Source: Nostoc sp. CHAB 5844
GTDB taxonomy: Bacteria > Cyanobacteriota > Cyanobacteriia > Cyanobacteriales > Nostocaceae
Direction: 5' to 3'
Assembly (NCBI RefSeq): GCF_020829595.1
Contig: NZ_JAIVFW010000051.1
Location: 1-56,732 of the forward strand
DNA length: 56,732 nt
The notes beneath the pieces were generated by a model. It was given only the letters and a program-made list of their open reading frames with translations. It was not told where the DNA came from and ran no database searches. Numbering within the stretch: the stretch's first letter is position 1; each line of letters opens with the position of its first letter. A program made the position numbers and the translations under genes. Below, piece after piece: positions 27,349 to 36,850 of the stretch.

Positions 27349-28362
27349 CTATTCCCCGTAGCTACCACCTGTCACCTTACCCCGGAACACAATATATTGA
27401 TAAAGGTTATAAAACAACATCACCGGGATGAGAAAGCCGATAAAAATGATCATGATTACCAACGAACTCGGATCAGCAGATGCTTCGTAAATAGTAATTT
27501 GGGTGGGGATGATATAGGGAAAGACAATCAAACCTAGTCCAATGAAGGACAATACAAATAACAAAATTGTCCAAACTAAAGGTGCGCGTTCTTCTTTGCG
27601 GTTGAGACTCTGCAAAAGTTGCCAAATTAACCAAACTCCTAACACGGGAATAATGGCGAAAATATAAACTAAAGGTTGTTGAAATAAGCGAGACCTAGCA
27701 CTTTCATATATTATTGGTGTGCTAATTGTAATAGCGATCGCGCCAATTAATGTTGTCAAAGCGGCAATTTTGGCAGTCTTATAGTGCGTTTCTTGTAACT
27801 CTCCTGTGGTTTTCCACACAAGATAAGTTGAACCAATTAACACATAGCCTTGAATTAAAGTTAATGCCACTAATACCGAAGGCAAACTTAACCAGTCCCA
27901 AGTTGTGCCAATAAAATGTCCTGTCTCATCAACATTAATACCTTTGAGTACAGCACCAAGGGCGAAACCTTGACCGAGTGCAGCGATAAAACTGCCTGCA
28001 CCAAAAGCAAAATTCCAAAATAACTTGCGTCTAGATAATTCTCGAAACTCAAAGGCTACACCGCGAAAAATAAACCCAAATACCATCACCAAAATCGGAA
28101 TGTACAAAGCATTTAAAATCGTGCCGTAAGCCAGCGGAAATGCACCAAACAGTCCACCTCCCATCAACACTAGCCAAGTTTCATTCGCATCCCAAATATT
28201 GCTGAGGCTAGTCATCAAAATTCCGCGACGTTCATCATCAGAAGAAGTGAGAGACAAAATACCCACTCCTAAGTCAAAGCCATCCAGCATCACGTACAGA
28301 AATAAAAAGAGAGCTAAAATTACAAACCATACTTGCGGCAGAAAATACTTTAGCGTCTCCAT
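27349..28362 (-). CDS. cydB: Cytochrome bd-type quinol oxidase subunit II
   Basis: This 337-residue protein has about eight to nine membrane helices. Typical CydB segments are LFLFLYVMLDGFDLGVGILS at residues 18-37, DANETWLVLMGGGLFGAFP and RGVAFEFRE. With CydA it oxidises plastoquinol or related quinol and reduces O2 to water without proton pumping. The ribosome site AGGAGA precedes the ATG. It lies 125 bp downstream of cydA with a short palindromic repeat between them. Confidence 0.95.
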   Translation of the reverse strand: METLKYFLPQVWFVILALFLFLYVMLDGFDLGVGILSLTSSDDERRGILMTSLSNIWDANETWLVLMGGGLFGAFPLAYGTILNALYIPILVMVFGFIFRGVAFEFRELSRRKLFWNFAFGAGSFIAALGQGFALGAVLKGINVDETGHFIGTTWDWLSLPSVLVALTLIQGYVLIGSTYLVWKTTGELQETHYKTAKIAALTTLIGAIAITISTPIIYESARSRLFQQPLVYIFAIIPVLGVWLIWQLLQSLNRKEERAPLVWTILLFVLSFIGLGLIVFPYIIPTQITIYEASADPSSLVIMIIFIGFLIPVMLFYNLYQYIVFRGKVTGGSYGE

Positions 28363-28399
28363 AAAATCTCCTATTTATAATTTATCAAAAAACTTTTCC

Positions 28400-28431
28400 T
28401 GTAGGTTGGGTGAGCATAGCGTAACCCAACA
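28400..28431. repeat. Short TGTAGGTTGGGT palindromic repeat between cydA and cydB
   Basis: TGTAGGTTGGGTGAGCATAG and the facing AACCCAACA form a short copy of the palindromic repeat seen in full at 30070-30150. Confidence 0.65.
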
Positions 28432-28487
28432 AAGTATGCACTAATGCTTCGTCGCATTAATTTTTCAGACTTCAGACTTCAGACTTC

Positions 28488-29933
28488 TTATTGTTGTGCT
28501 TCTACAGGGCGTTCATCCGGTACAAACTCACCCGGAGTTGTATCTACGGCGGGTTTAGTAATTTCTGTGCCGGGAATTGGCAAGTCGAGATTTGGTCCTC
28601 GACGAATGATGCGACTGCCAAAGTACATGGCGGCGATAAATAACAGGCTGTAAACTACTGCAAAAGCAGTGAGTGAAGTTAAAACGTTACTTGCGGGTAA
28701 ACGCGAGGCGGCATCAACTGTGCGAATTTGTCCATATAATGTCCAAGGTTGTCGTCCTACACAACGGACAATCCAACCTGACTCCACAGCGATGTATCCT
28801 AAAGGTGCAGCAAATACCCACGCCCGCATTAGCCAAGGTTGCTGAGTAATATTTGTGGCTGAAAGTTGACCGCGTAACCATTGCACTGTACTCAACAGCA
28901 TTAATCCTGCAAAGAAAAAGCCAATAGCAATCATTACACGGAAGGCGTAGTAAATCAAACCTACCATGTGGGGACGATCCTCTGGTTTCCACTCCTTCAA
29001 CCCGCGCACTGGTTCGGAGAGATTTTGTTTAAATTCCAGAATGTAGCCTAAGGCGTTGGGAATGGTAATTTCCCAATCATTTTTTTCTGCCTTTTCGTTA
29101 GGTAGGGCTACTAAACTCCAGTCAGCAGGCTGTCCGGCTGGTGTACTTGACCACTGCGCTTCCATTGCTGCTAGTTTTGTGGGTTGATAGTGATAAACTT
29201 GTTCGCCACTTAAGTGACCAATATATATTTGTAATGGGGCAACTGCGATCGCAGCTGCTAAAACTATCTTCAACGACTGCGAAAAGAATGCTGGCTGGCG
29301 TTTTTGCAAAATATACCAAGCACTAATTCCGCCAATGACAAACAGTGAAGTCTCCAGTGTGGCAAAAAACATATGCAGCACACTGTTAGCCATAAAAGGA
29401 TTGAACATTGCCTGAAAATAATCGTTGACAACAAACTTGCCATTGACCATTTCCCCACCTGCTGGCGTTTGCATCCAGGAATTTGCTGTCAAAATCCACA
29501 AAGTTGAGAGGTTAGCACCCACAGCCACCAAAATTGTCGAGAGATAGTGAACAGCAGGATTGACTCGCTCCCAACCAAATAACATAATGCCTAAAAAAGC
29601 AGCTTCTAGCATGAACGCCCAAGAAGCTTCAAAGCCGATAACACTCCCAAAAAAGTTACCCACTGCTTCCGAGAAAGGGGCCCAGTTAGTGCCGAACTGA
29701 AATTCCATTGGGATACCCGTTGCTACCCCAATGCCAAAGTTCAGGACATAAAACTTAGACCAAAATCGCGCATGGAGATAGTAGTCGGGATTGCGAGTTT
29801 TCAGCCATAGTCCCTCGACAATTACCAAATAAATCCCCATCCCTGTAGTTAGGACAGGCCAAAGTATATGAAATATCGCTGTCAAGGCAAATTGCATCCG
29901 TGATAGCACCACTGAATCGGATAAAAATTCCAC
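28488..29933 (-). CDS. cydA: Cytochrome bd-type quinol oxidase subunit I
   Basis: This 481-residue subunit carries the haems. It contains SRMQFALTAIFHILWPVLT with the N-terminal haem-ligand histidine, the GRQPWTLYGQIRT motif near residue 392, and about nine membrane helices. The quinol-binding loop (around residues 235-300) is short, as in the cyanide-insensitive (CIO) group rather than E. coli CydA. The start codon is GTG with the ribosome site GGAGAAAG upstream. cydB follows. Confidence 0.96.
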   Translation of the reverse strand: MEFLSDSVVLSRMQFALTAIFHILWPVLTTGMGIYLVIVEGLWLKTRNPDYYLHARFWSKFYVLNFGIGVATGIPMEFQFGTNWAPFSEAVGNFFGSVIGFEASWAFMLEAAFLGIMLFGWERVNPAVHYLSTILVAVGANLSTLWILTANSWMQTPAGGEMVNGKFVVNDYFQAMFNPFMANSVLHMFFATLETSLFVIGGISAWYILQKRQPAFFSQSLKIVLAAAIAVAPLQIYIGHLSGEQVYHYQPTKLAAMEAQWSSTPAGQPADWSLVALPNEKAEKNDWEITIPNALGYILEFKQNLSEPVRGLKEWKPEDRPHMVGLIYYAFRVMIAIGFFFAGLMLLSTVQWLRGQLSATNITQQPWLMRAWVFAAPLGYIAVESGWIVRCVGRQPWTLYGQIRTVDAASRLPASNVLTSLTAFAVVYSLLFIAAMYFGSRIIRRGPNLDLPIPGTEITKPAVDTTPGEFVPDERPVEAQQ

Positions 29934-30069
29934 GAACTTTCTCCATTAGCTAATCATTTTTTAATTAATACATTATTAGGACTAAAGCTGCGTGTCATAA
30001 TTTTTTTCGTTGAGGCTGTCAAGGGTCGCCAGCGAGTTATATCATGTCCGGTTAAACACTTATAATATC

Positions 30070-30150
30070 TGTAGGTTGGGTTGAGGAACGAAACCCAACA
30101 CGCTTATCTAAATTTATGTTGGGTTTCACTGCCGTTCAACCCAACCTACA
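30070..30150. repeat. Long palindromic REP-like repeat
   Basis: The outer arms TGTAGGTTGGGTTGA (30070-30084) and TCAACCCAACCTACA (30136-30150) match perfectly. The inner arms GAAACCCAACA (30090-30100) and TGTTGGGTTTC (30117-30127) also match. The whole folds as a two-part hairpin. Fragments of the same element occur at 28.4, 36.4, 45.6-45.9, 50.95 and 56.6 kb. The rest of 29934-30394 has no gene I would call. Confidence 0.85.
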
Positions 30151-30394
30151 TTGATAGATTTTATTATAAGTAATCACCCAAACTTGATATTAGGGCGGGT
30201 TTGGCTCCCCTTGACTCTTTTACCAGAAAATAGGTGTGCCAGTTGCGTAATTCCTGATTATTATTTATTAGATATCTTAAGTTCTTTCTCTGCACTTCTG
30301 GATGAGACAAAAAATATTTATACAAGAGGTCTAGTTAAGACTAAACTCTTGATGATTCTAGAGAATAATTTTATTTATACCTGATAAGTGAACT

Positions 30395-30646
30395 CTAAGA
30401 TTCCAGAGCTTTACGTAATTTCCTTTCTAGTTGTACTATTAGAAATTTGTTATCGATTCTTTCTAATTCTGCCAGAGAAACATCAACATTTTCACGGGCT
30501 GCTTGCAACCACTGCTCATACTTTTTATCATGTTCTTCTAAGAGATCCAATGCTTCAACAATTATCTCCTCAATAGTATGATATCTACCGCTACTGAGTT
30601 TCTCTTGAATAAATATTTCGTGTTTTCGGTTGAATTTGATGTTCAT
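30395..30646 (-). CDS. Orphan ParD-like (CopG-family) antitoxin
   Basis: This 83-residue protein starts at MNIKFNRKHEIFIQEKLSSG; a longer frame to 30697 is unlikely. RYHTIEEIIVEALDLLEEHD is the ribbon-helix-helix pattern of ParD antitoxins. No ParE-like toxin frame follows in the 245 bp downstream, so the antitoxin appears to be solitary. It begins 58 bp after the GTPase gene on the same strand. Confidence 0.78.
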   Translation of the reverse strand: MNIKFNRKHEIFIQEKLSSGRYHTIEEIIVEALDLLEEHDKKYEQWLQAARENVDVSLAELERIDNKFLIVQLERKLRKALES

Positions 30647-30703
30647 TATGGATAGCTCAAATCTAAATACTGATGCACACTCGCCCAAACATAACACACT
30701 TAC

Positions 30704-32617
30704 TTAAACTTGCTGCAAATAATACTCAAATCGCTCTCGTAGTTGTTCCACTGCCAGATTCTGAGTCCAGTATTCCACAAGGGCGTGACCAAATGCCCAA
30801 GCGTTGCGATCAGGTGTAGCAGAATTTTCTAACAATAATGGCCAGAGTGAGATTAAATCAAAGTTAATTTTACTGGATTCGTCTGTTTTTAATAATGAGA
30901 AAAGCTCATAAGCTATTTGAAGTTTACCAATTACAATTGGTAATTGTTCTACAGGAATTTGTTGTGCTAATAAGTATGCCAAGGTAGGAGAACCCGTTGA
31001 CATAGTGGAAATAAACTGAAGCACAGGACTTTTTAGCAGTGCGGTTAGCCCTTGTGTTGTCGTCATCTGGAAGGTGTAGTGATCAATAATTTTAGCAGCG
31101 GCGACGGTGCGAGAGTCTAAGTCACGCAAAAATCGAGCTAGTCGCAATTGCTTGGCAGGTGCGATCGCTCCTATCAATCCTAAAGATAAGGTATCTATAT
31201 TCCAAGCTGTACGATTTGTTTTGCTATCACTAGTTACCACAGGCACAACTAAGTTAGCAAATTTTCCCAACTTTTCGGCGCGGTACTGGGTAGCTTCGCG
31301 GATAGCAATTTCTTTTGGTTGTTCTCCCCATTCCCAATCATAAGGCGGTTGCCACTCGCGGATGGGACGCAACCGATCTACTTGCGTGACAACTGCGATC
31401 GCAGGTAAATCTGCAATTTCTACTTTCATATCTTCTAAAAAGTCCACATCCATTTGTAAAGCCGGATCAAGGGCAGGTGTAACTAGCAATAGCAAATCTG
31501 CGTTAGTTGCATAGTCTAGTACAAGTTGGCGTAGTTCTCCACGTTTAACTTGTTCATAACCCGGAGTATCCCAAAGGGTGAGGCTTTCGCCGCTTTGAGT
31601 TTGCCAGTGGTAATTTTGAATTTCGTCGGTACTGGGTAACACATCCACCGCCGCGAGGTCAGCTTGAAATATAGTATTAATGAGACTGCTTTTGCCTGCG
31701 CCTGTTCGCCCTACCATGAGAATATTGATTGGTTTCTGTTCAACTTCCTCGACTGGTTCAGCTTGCGTGAGGATGTCCCGCAGCGTTTGGGTTTTTGTTT
31801 TTGGGATTGTGGGTGTCGAAATAGCTGCTGTTGTAGTTGATAGTGTAATACCTCCGTAAAGTGCGATCGCTTGCCGACATAAGTTTCTCAAAGCTGCTTC
31901 TCGCAACAGTTGACCTAAATTCACCAACAATTGCTGATTAGCGCGGTTACTGTAACCTTTAGTCGCACGGTTCGCCACCGCTGCCACAGGATTTAATAGC
32001 CATTGCGCCCAGTTCCATGCTTTCAAAAGTTTACGGGCTGATGGTTCTAGCTTGCGGTAGACTTCATATGCTTGGTAAGCTTGCCCGACAGTAGCTTGAT
32101 TTAAGGCAGGTGATAAACGTTGCATCCATTGATCTAAATCATCTACTGTGCCTCGGATGAGTCCGTAAGCTTGCGGGACGTAGATATTAAGGAGGGGATA
32201 CTGCACTTGGGGATGGTAGATCTTGGCAACAGCAACAACCAAATCTTGACAACGCTGCCAAAAAGTTTGCCAATCTTCCCAAATTGGGCGATCGTTAATA
32301 GATGCTTCTAAGATTTTTTGGAGTGCTGCTTCTGCTTGCTGTGTAGCTTCACTTCCTGCTGTTGAGGTGGTTGTATCTACAGCCGATTCTAGTTCTTCTT
32401 TCAATCCCGCTAAAGCAGCTTCCACTTGGGCAATTTCCGGTTGCGTCCACTTCACCAGCAACCAACGCCAAGCAACAAACACAACAGTAAATATAGCCCA
32501 AATCCAATTAATTCCCCAGGCATTGATTTGTAAGCCTGCGGCAACCAGTAAGAAAATAATAATAGCTGCGATCGGTATTGCTAAGATGACCCACTGCCAC
32601 GGTTTTAAGCGTACCAT
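30704..32617 (-). CDS. Membrane-anchored Era-like GTPase
   Basis: This 637-residue protein has two N-terminal membrane helices (WVILAIPIAAIIIFLLVAAG and WGINWIWAIFTVVFVAW). A helical region follows, then a G domain in the middle: GRTGAGKSSLIN near residue 303 (G1), WDTPGYEQV near 350 (G3) and VVTQVDRL near 410 (G4). The C-terminal 200 residues are helical and resemble the DUF697-like tail of related cyanobacterial GTPases. A ribosome site (GGGGGA) precedes the ATG. Such proteins are membrane-associated GTPases of unknown role. Confidence 0.88.
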   Translation of the reverse strand: MVRLKPWQWVILAIPIAAIIIFLLVAAGLQINAWGINWIWAIFTVVFVAWRWLLVKWTQPEIAQVEAALAGLKEELESAVDTTTSTAGSEATQQAEAALQKILEASINDRPIWEDWQTFWQRCQDLVVAVAKIYHPQVQYPLLNIYVPQAYGLIRGTVDDLDQWMQRLSPALNQATVGQAYQAYEVYRKLEPSARKLLKAWNWAQWLLNPVAAVANRATKGYSNRANQQLLVNLGQLLREAALRNLCRQAIALYGGITLSTTTAAISTPTIPKTKTQTLRDILTQAEPVEEVEQKPINILMVGRTGAGKSSLINTIFQADLAAVDVLPSTDEIQNYHWQTQSGESLTLWDTPGYEQVKRGELRQLVLDYATNADLLLLVTPALDPALQMDVDFLEDMKVEIADLPAIAVVTQVDRLRPIREWQPPYDWEWGEQPKEIAIREATQYRAEKLGKFANLVVPVVTSDSKTNRTAWNIDTLSLGLIGAIAPAKQLRLARFLRDLDSRTVAAAKIIDHYTFQMTTTQGLTALLKSPVLQFISTMSTGSPTLAYLLAQQIPVEQLPIVIGKLQIAYELFSLLKTDESSKINFDLISLWPLLLENSATPDRNAWAFGHALVEYWTQNLAVEQLRERFEYYLQQV

Positions 32618-32824
32618 TCCCCCATTACCTGCCTTGATTACAGTTTCTATAATGCTATTTTCGCTCTAATACCGTTTTTGCAAGCTCTATATTATTGGGT
32701 ATATCAAAGTGTGAAATTCAACTAGTGACAACGCGCTTTGGTTGCAGTTAATTATGAAAGTTGTAGACACAGTGGAGATTTACCCACCGTTAAGATAGGA
32801 TTTACGTGAATAAGTCACAAAAAA

Positions 32825-33043
32825 TTGCCTGACGCATATTTAATTATGCTTGTAGACCAAATTTGGTTTACACAAAAACGCCCAGATCAAAGTACTGAAT
32901 TATATCCTTTGACTGATTTTCATGTTAGAAATGATTTGGCAATTGATAAAGCTTATTTAGACGGACGCTTTGGGGCAGTTCCCTTTCTTCCATCTAACGA
33001 AGAAATGACTTTGCAGGGTGATGAGCAGTGCCAAGACAGTTAA
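32825..33043 (+). pseudogene. C-terminal remnant of an AAA-type ATPase (AbiLi/RloA-like)
   Basis: The remaining frame, about 72 codons, reads DQIWFTQKRPDQSTELYPLT, then VRNDLAIDKAYLDGRFGAVP. This is the end of the AAA/OLD-like ATPases that partner RloB. Walker motifs and everything upstream are missing; the sequence before 32825 shows no related frame. It overlaps the start of the rloB-like gene by 16 bases, the usual arrangement in AbiL-type operons. Confidence 0.72.
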
Positions 33044-33816
33044 ATCGTCGTCCACCTACCAAAAAAGTTGCACAAAAAATACTTATTGCTTGTGAAGGGA
33101 GTAAAACAGAGCCAATATATTTTGAGAGCATTCGCAATCTGACTTTTCACGGGATCTGGAAAACCTCTCTCTAAATCTCTCTCCTACAAGGAGAGAGACT
33201 TTGAATCTTCCCCCTTCCCGCGTCGGGAAGGGGGCTAGGGGGTTAGGTTTTTCGTCGGCTTTTCCACATGACGTGAAAAGTCAGCATTCGCAATGACTTA
33301 AGATTGCCAACTTTAAAAATTATTGTGTTGCGTCATCAAAGCAAAACTGACCCACGTAGCATAATTGAAAGGCTTATTGATGAGCGACAGCAGATGAAAG
33401 ATAATCAAGAATGGACTAAAGATGATAATGCTTGGGCTGTGTTTGATGGTGATGAACATATTGAAAAAAGTCTAGCTAATTGGCAGAGTGCAATTTCTAG
33501 AGCTAAAAGTCAAAAGATTAATTTAGCAATTACAAATCCATGTTTTGAACTATGGTATTTAATTCATTATCAAGATAATTTAGCTCAAATTACTCGTGAT
33601 AAAATCATTAAGTTACTCGGAAAACACATCAATAACTACGATAAATCAACGTGTCTTTATCCAGAACCGTTAAAACCTTTGACTGAAAAAGCTATTCGGC
33701 GTGCCAATAAAATTGCTAAACAGATAGAAGCTAATAAATTAGATGAACACTCAAATCCTTGCTGTAGTGGTTTACCTAAATTAATTAGTAGTTTATTAAA
33801 TTTAGAAAATAATTAG
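33028..33816 (+). pseudogene. RloB/AbiLii-like gene interrupted by a MITE
   Basis: A GTG at 33028 starts VPRQLNRRPPTKKVAQKILI and ACEGSKTEPIYFESIRN, the RloB N-terminus. A 146-bp element (33139-33284) then interrupts it and brings a TAA stop at its twelfth codon. Beyond the duplicated target CATTCGCAAT the gene resumes in the same frame as DLRLPTLKIIVLRHQSKTDP and runs to NPCFELWYLIHYQDN and the end at 33816. The insertion plus duplication totals 156 bp, a multiple of three. RloB proteins act with an AAA ATPase in abortive infection; here both partners are broken. Confidence 0.86.
33139..33284. mobile_element. 146-bp MITE in the rloB-like gene
   Basis: The element has perfect 13-bp terminal inverted repeats CTGACTTTTCACG / CGTGAAAAGTCAG and a flanking direct duplication CATTCGCAAT (33129-33138 and 33285-33294). 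The interior contains purine/pyrimidine hairpins (CTCTCTCCTACAAGGAGAGAG and CCTTCCCGCGTCGGGAAGG) and no gene. Confidence 0.9.
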
Positions 33817-33974
33817 GAAAGTTATTTTAAAAGAACTTGCCAGATATTATGATTCTTGGTTACAAGCCGATTTATGAACTTTAGGATAGACAAAAATAAA
33901 CAATTTTCTGGAATTGCCTACTTTATTGTTGTATACTTCCTGGTTTGTCAATCAGTTGTGTGAGGATAAAAATT

Positions 33975-34509
33975 ATGACTCAACGTGGGCGATCGCTTCT
34001 CATCATCTCTATTACCATTATTAGTATAATCACACTTCTAACTATTACAAATTTTCCAGCTATCTCTGCAAACTCACTTATTGCTCAAAGTGTGAATCTT
34101 GAGCGTGCTTTTACAGAATTAGGAATTGAAGGGTCAATTTTAATTTACGACCGAAATAATCAGAAATTTTACGAACATAACGCTTCTCGCAATTCCACAG
34201 CATTTTATCCTGCATCAACTTTCAAAATTTTGAACGCGCTGATTGCATTAGAAACCGGAGTAATTAAAGATGACTTAGCTGTTTTAACTTGGGATGATGA
34301 TATTTGAAAAAACACCCAGTTATACACTGCGAGGAAAGACTGGCTGGGCAACTAGTGTCAAACCTAATATTGGTTGGATTGTGGGATATCTAGAACAAAA
34401 CAATAATGTTTACTTCTTCGCAACCAATATCTATATCAAAGATAATGATGATGTTGCTGCACGAATTGAAATTACTCGGCATAGTCTCCAAGCTTTAGGA
34501 TTACTGTAA
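33975..34509 (+). pseudogene. Class D (OXA-type) beta-lactamase with internal deletion
   Basis: The first part (33975-34307) has a signal-like N-terminus and SILIYDRNNQKFYEHNASR, then PASTFKILNALIALETG with the catalytic STFK motif, and ends at AVLTWDD. The second part (from about 34294, a different frame) starts FEKTPSYTLRGKTGW with the KTG motif and NIGWIVGYLEQNNNVYFFAT. The roughly 110-120 residues normally between, including the YGN motif, are missing, and the junction shifts the frame. It is non-functional as a lactamase. Confidence 0.85.
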
Positions 34510-34829
34510 CCTTATCTATTCGCTAAAAGTAAAGTAGGCACAGGTAAATATCAACAAACTATCATTTTTTATAGGCATTTATCTGTGTCTTTTAAAGAAA
34601 TTTAAATTTACTGAATCCTTTGTAAGCCTGATTCAAGGCGATTTTTTGCTGTAAATAATTAAATGATATTTAATATTTTTTTGTAAAAAAAACAGCATTT
34701 TGCCATTTAATTTCATAGTAATTATTGGCAAGGAGGGCAAATTTACTCTTTAAAACCTTGCAGCTAAGGTTTTAACAGTTAATGCTGCCAAAAATATGGA
34801 TTTTGACTTTATTTGAGGAGAAAATACTT
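34510..34829. other. Intergenic region before the subtilase gene
   Basis: This AT-rich 320-bp region has no gene or clear repeat and provides the leader of the protease gene. Confidence 0.5.
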
Positions 34830-36326
34830 ATGCCCATTAATGATACTAGTAAAAAATTACTTTCTCATAACGGGCTAAATCCTCATCTGCTCTCCTCAGC
34901 AGATACTTTTCATACTCAAAATGAATATGGCTTACACCTTAATAGTAGTAGTTATCACCAAATAACCCAGCAACGCAACTCAAAAACAACTGCGGTAAAA
35001 ACTACAAACTATAATTCCACTAATGGCTATGGCTTGATAAATGGAGCATCCGCCGTAGCTAGAGCAGCAGGTAAGAGTACCTTTGCTGATGTTCCTAATT
35101 TAGGCGGTAATAATTGGGGTGCCGACCTTGTAAAAGCCCCAGAAGCTTGGGCTAAGGGATACACCGGCAAGGGTGTTGTTGTAGCTGTTGTAGATACTGG
35201 GGTTGATTACAACCACGAGGATTTGAAAAATAATATCTGGACTAATACTAAGGAAATTGCTGGTAATGGTGTAGATGATGATGGCAATGGTTACGTTGAT
35301 GATATTCGCGGCTGGAATTTTTCTGATAGTAACAACAACATCATAGACAACAACGGCCACGGGACTCATGTTTCTGGCACTATTGCCGGACAGAGAAATA
35401 ACTTTGGTGTGACTGGCATTGCTTATGATGCCAAAATTATGCCTGTTAAAGTATTGAATGATGCTGGTTCTGGTTCTTACAATGCTATAGCTAACGGCAT
35501 TTACTATGCTGTAAATAATGGCGCTAATGTTATTAACCTGAGCTTGGGCGGCAATTTTTCTAACCGTAATCTGCAAAATGCCATTGAATATGCCAGCAGT
35601 AAAGGAGTGGTGGTTGTGATGGCTGCTGGTAATGATGGTGGTTCTCAACCTGATTACCCGGCTCGCTATGCCAAAAATTCAGGAATTGCCGTTGGTGCAG
35701 TGGATAGAAACAATAATTTGGCTGATTTTTCAAATCGCTCTGGGACAAATCAACTTGCTTATGTGACAGCGCCGGGAGTTGATGTTTATTCTACAGTACC
35801 GAATAATCAGTATGCTTCTTATAGTGGTACATCGATGGCAACTCCTCATGTAGCTGGTATAGTTGCTTTGATGTTGAGTGCTAACCGTAACTTAACTTCT
35901 GCCCAGGTGCGACAAATAATTACAGAAACAGCAGGAAACAATACACAAGCTGCAACTTCTAGTTCCAATACTGGCTCAATAGTACAACCAGCGATGTCTG
36001 GCGATAAGCTGCTACCCATCTACGCACCAATATCAAATCATCAAATATTACCTACCACTTGGAGTTTCGATACTAACTCTTTGCCCGATAGCAATGCCCC
36101 CGTTCAAGTTTCCAGTCACAATACCGCAACGAATTCTCAAACTTGGTCGGAGTTCCGCTACTACGATAACAGCATAGGTATTAAGAGTTATAACAGCACA
36201 GATGAAGATAGCCCAAACAATGGTAATAATGGCAATCTTGGCAAATTTTTAGATCAGCTAGATCAAATTCAAAAGCAACTAGATGAGTATCGCAGATTTT
36301 TGGGCTTATCTAATGGCAAAATTTAG
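34830..36326 (+). CDS. Subtilisin-like S8 family serine peptidase
   Basis: This 498-residue protease has a complete catalytic triad: Asp122 in VVDTGVDYNHED, His177 in NGHGTHVSGTIAG and Ser335 in YSGTSMATPHVAG, plus the oxyanion Asn268 in AAGNDGG. The start is the ATG at 34830 with the ribosome site GAGGAG. An upstream ATG at 34782 lacks one. Residues 1-110 form a polar pro-region without an obvious signal peptide. About 120 residues follow the catalytic domain, rich in Asn/Ser and ending in a predicted helix (LDQLDQIQKQLDEYRRFL). The acidic, DDDGNGYVDD-type loop (about 149-158) looks like a calcium site. Confidence 0.94.
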   Translation: MPINDTSKKLLSHNGLNPHLLSSADTFHTQNEYGLHLNSSSYHQITQQRNSKTTAVKTTNYNSTNGYGLINGASAVARAAGKSTFADVPNLGGNNWGADLVKAPEAWAKGYTGKGVVVAVVDTGVDYNHEDLKNNIWTNTKEIAGNGVDDDGNGYVDDIRGWNFSDSNNNIIDNNGHGTHVSGTIAGQRNNFGVTGIAYDAKIMPVKVLNDAGSGSYNAIANGIYYAVNNGANVINLSLGGNFSNRNLQNAIEYASSKGVVVVMAAGNDGGSQPDYPARYAKNSGIAVGAVDRNNNLADFSNRSGTNQLAYVTAPGVDVYSTVPNNQYASYSGTSMATPHVAGIVALMLSANRNLTSAQVRQIITETAGNNTQAATSSSNTGSIVQPAMSGDKLLPIYAPISNHQILPTTWSFDTNSLPDSNAPVQVSSHNTATNSQTWSEFRYYDNSIGIKSYNSTDEDSPNNGNNGNLGKFLDQLDQIQKQLDEYRRFLGLSNGKI

Positions 36327-36376
36327 ACATTATGGCTTTATCTCTTTTCTGTCACTCTGGTGAGAGAAAAATAAAT

Positions 36377-36642
36377 GTTTGTTGGGTTTCGTTCCTCAAA
36401 CGCCACTGAGGGAGTCGGGAAACCATGCGCGGCAGTTGCGTGACTGTCGGCAAAGCCGACGACAGTCACCTCAAGTCGGCAGAGCCTTTCGGCAATCGCT
36501 CATGGGGGAAACCCCCAAGACCGCGTTGCCTCACCACGGTGCTGTCTCCCCAACGCACTGCCGACGCTCCTGCGTCGAAGATCGCTGCGCTAACACCACG
36601 GCACTGTCTCCCCAACGCAGTGGCTCCCCAACAAACGCCTAA
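36377..36642. repeat. Modular GC-rich repeat joined to a palindromic repeat; partner at 56.6 kb
   Basis: The block begins TGTTGGGTTTCGTTCCTCAA, part of the palindromic repeat at 30070-30150, and then continues with ACGCCACTGAGGGAG and modular words. About 36528-36613 is nearly the reverse complement of 56635-56716 (words CACCACGGTGCTGTCTCCCC, CGACGCTCCTGCGTCGAAGA). Apparent open frames through it reflect repeat composition. Confidence 0.8.
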
Positions 36643-36850
36643 ATTTATGAAAGTCCTTAAAAATCAGGGTTTGGAATTTTTATTTTCTCATGAGAAAATA
36701 AAAGCATAAAGAGTGGTAAACCCTTTGCTAGACTATGTTTTGGGGAAGAGAGGCTGCGTCAACGATAAAATTTGTGGATGATTAGTGTGAATGGTACAGA
36801 AAACTATTTCCCGAAGTGAGGAGTTATGAAGCGTTTAAATATCTGCATGT

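Noticed and set aside
30151-30384. 77-codon plus-strand frame after the palindromic repeat
   Set aside because: No ribosome site, no family resemblance and AT-rich non-coding character.
35100-35648. 182-codon frame opposite the subtilase
   Set aside because: It is antisense to the catalytic core of the protease; the repetitive Ile/Thr/Val composition reflects the complementary codons.
36379-36709. Two overlapping open frames of 87 and 94 codons
   Set aside because: Both lie in repeat modules that are shared with other non-coding blocks; the translations differ only by frame of the same repeat.
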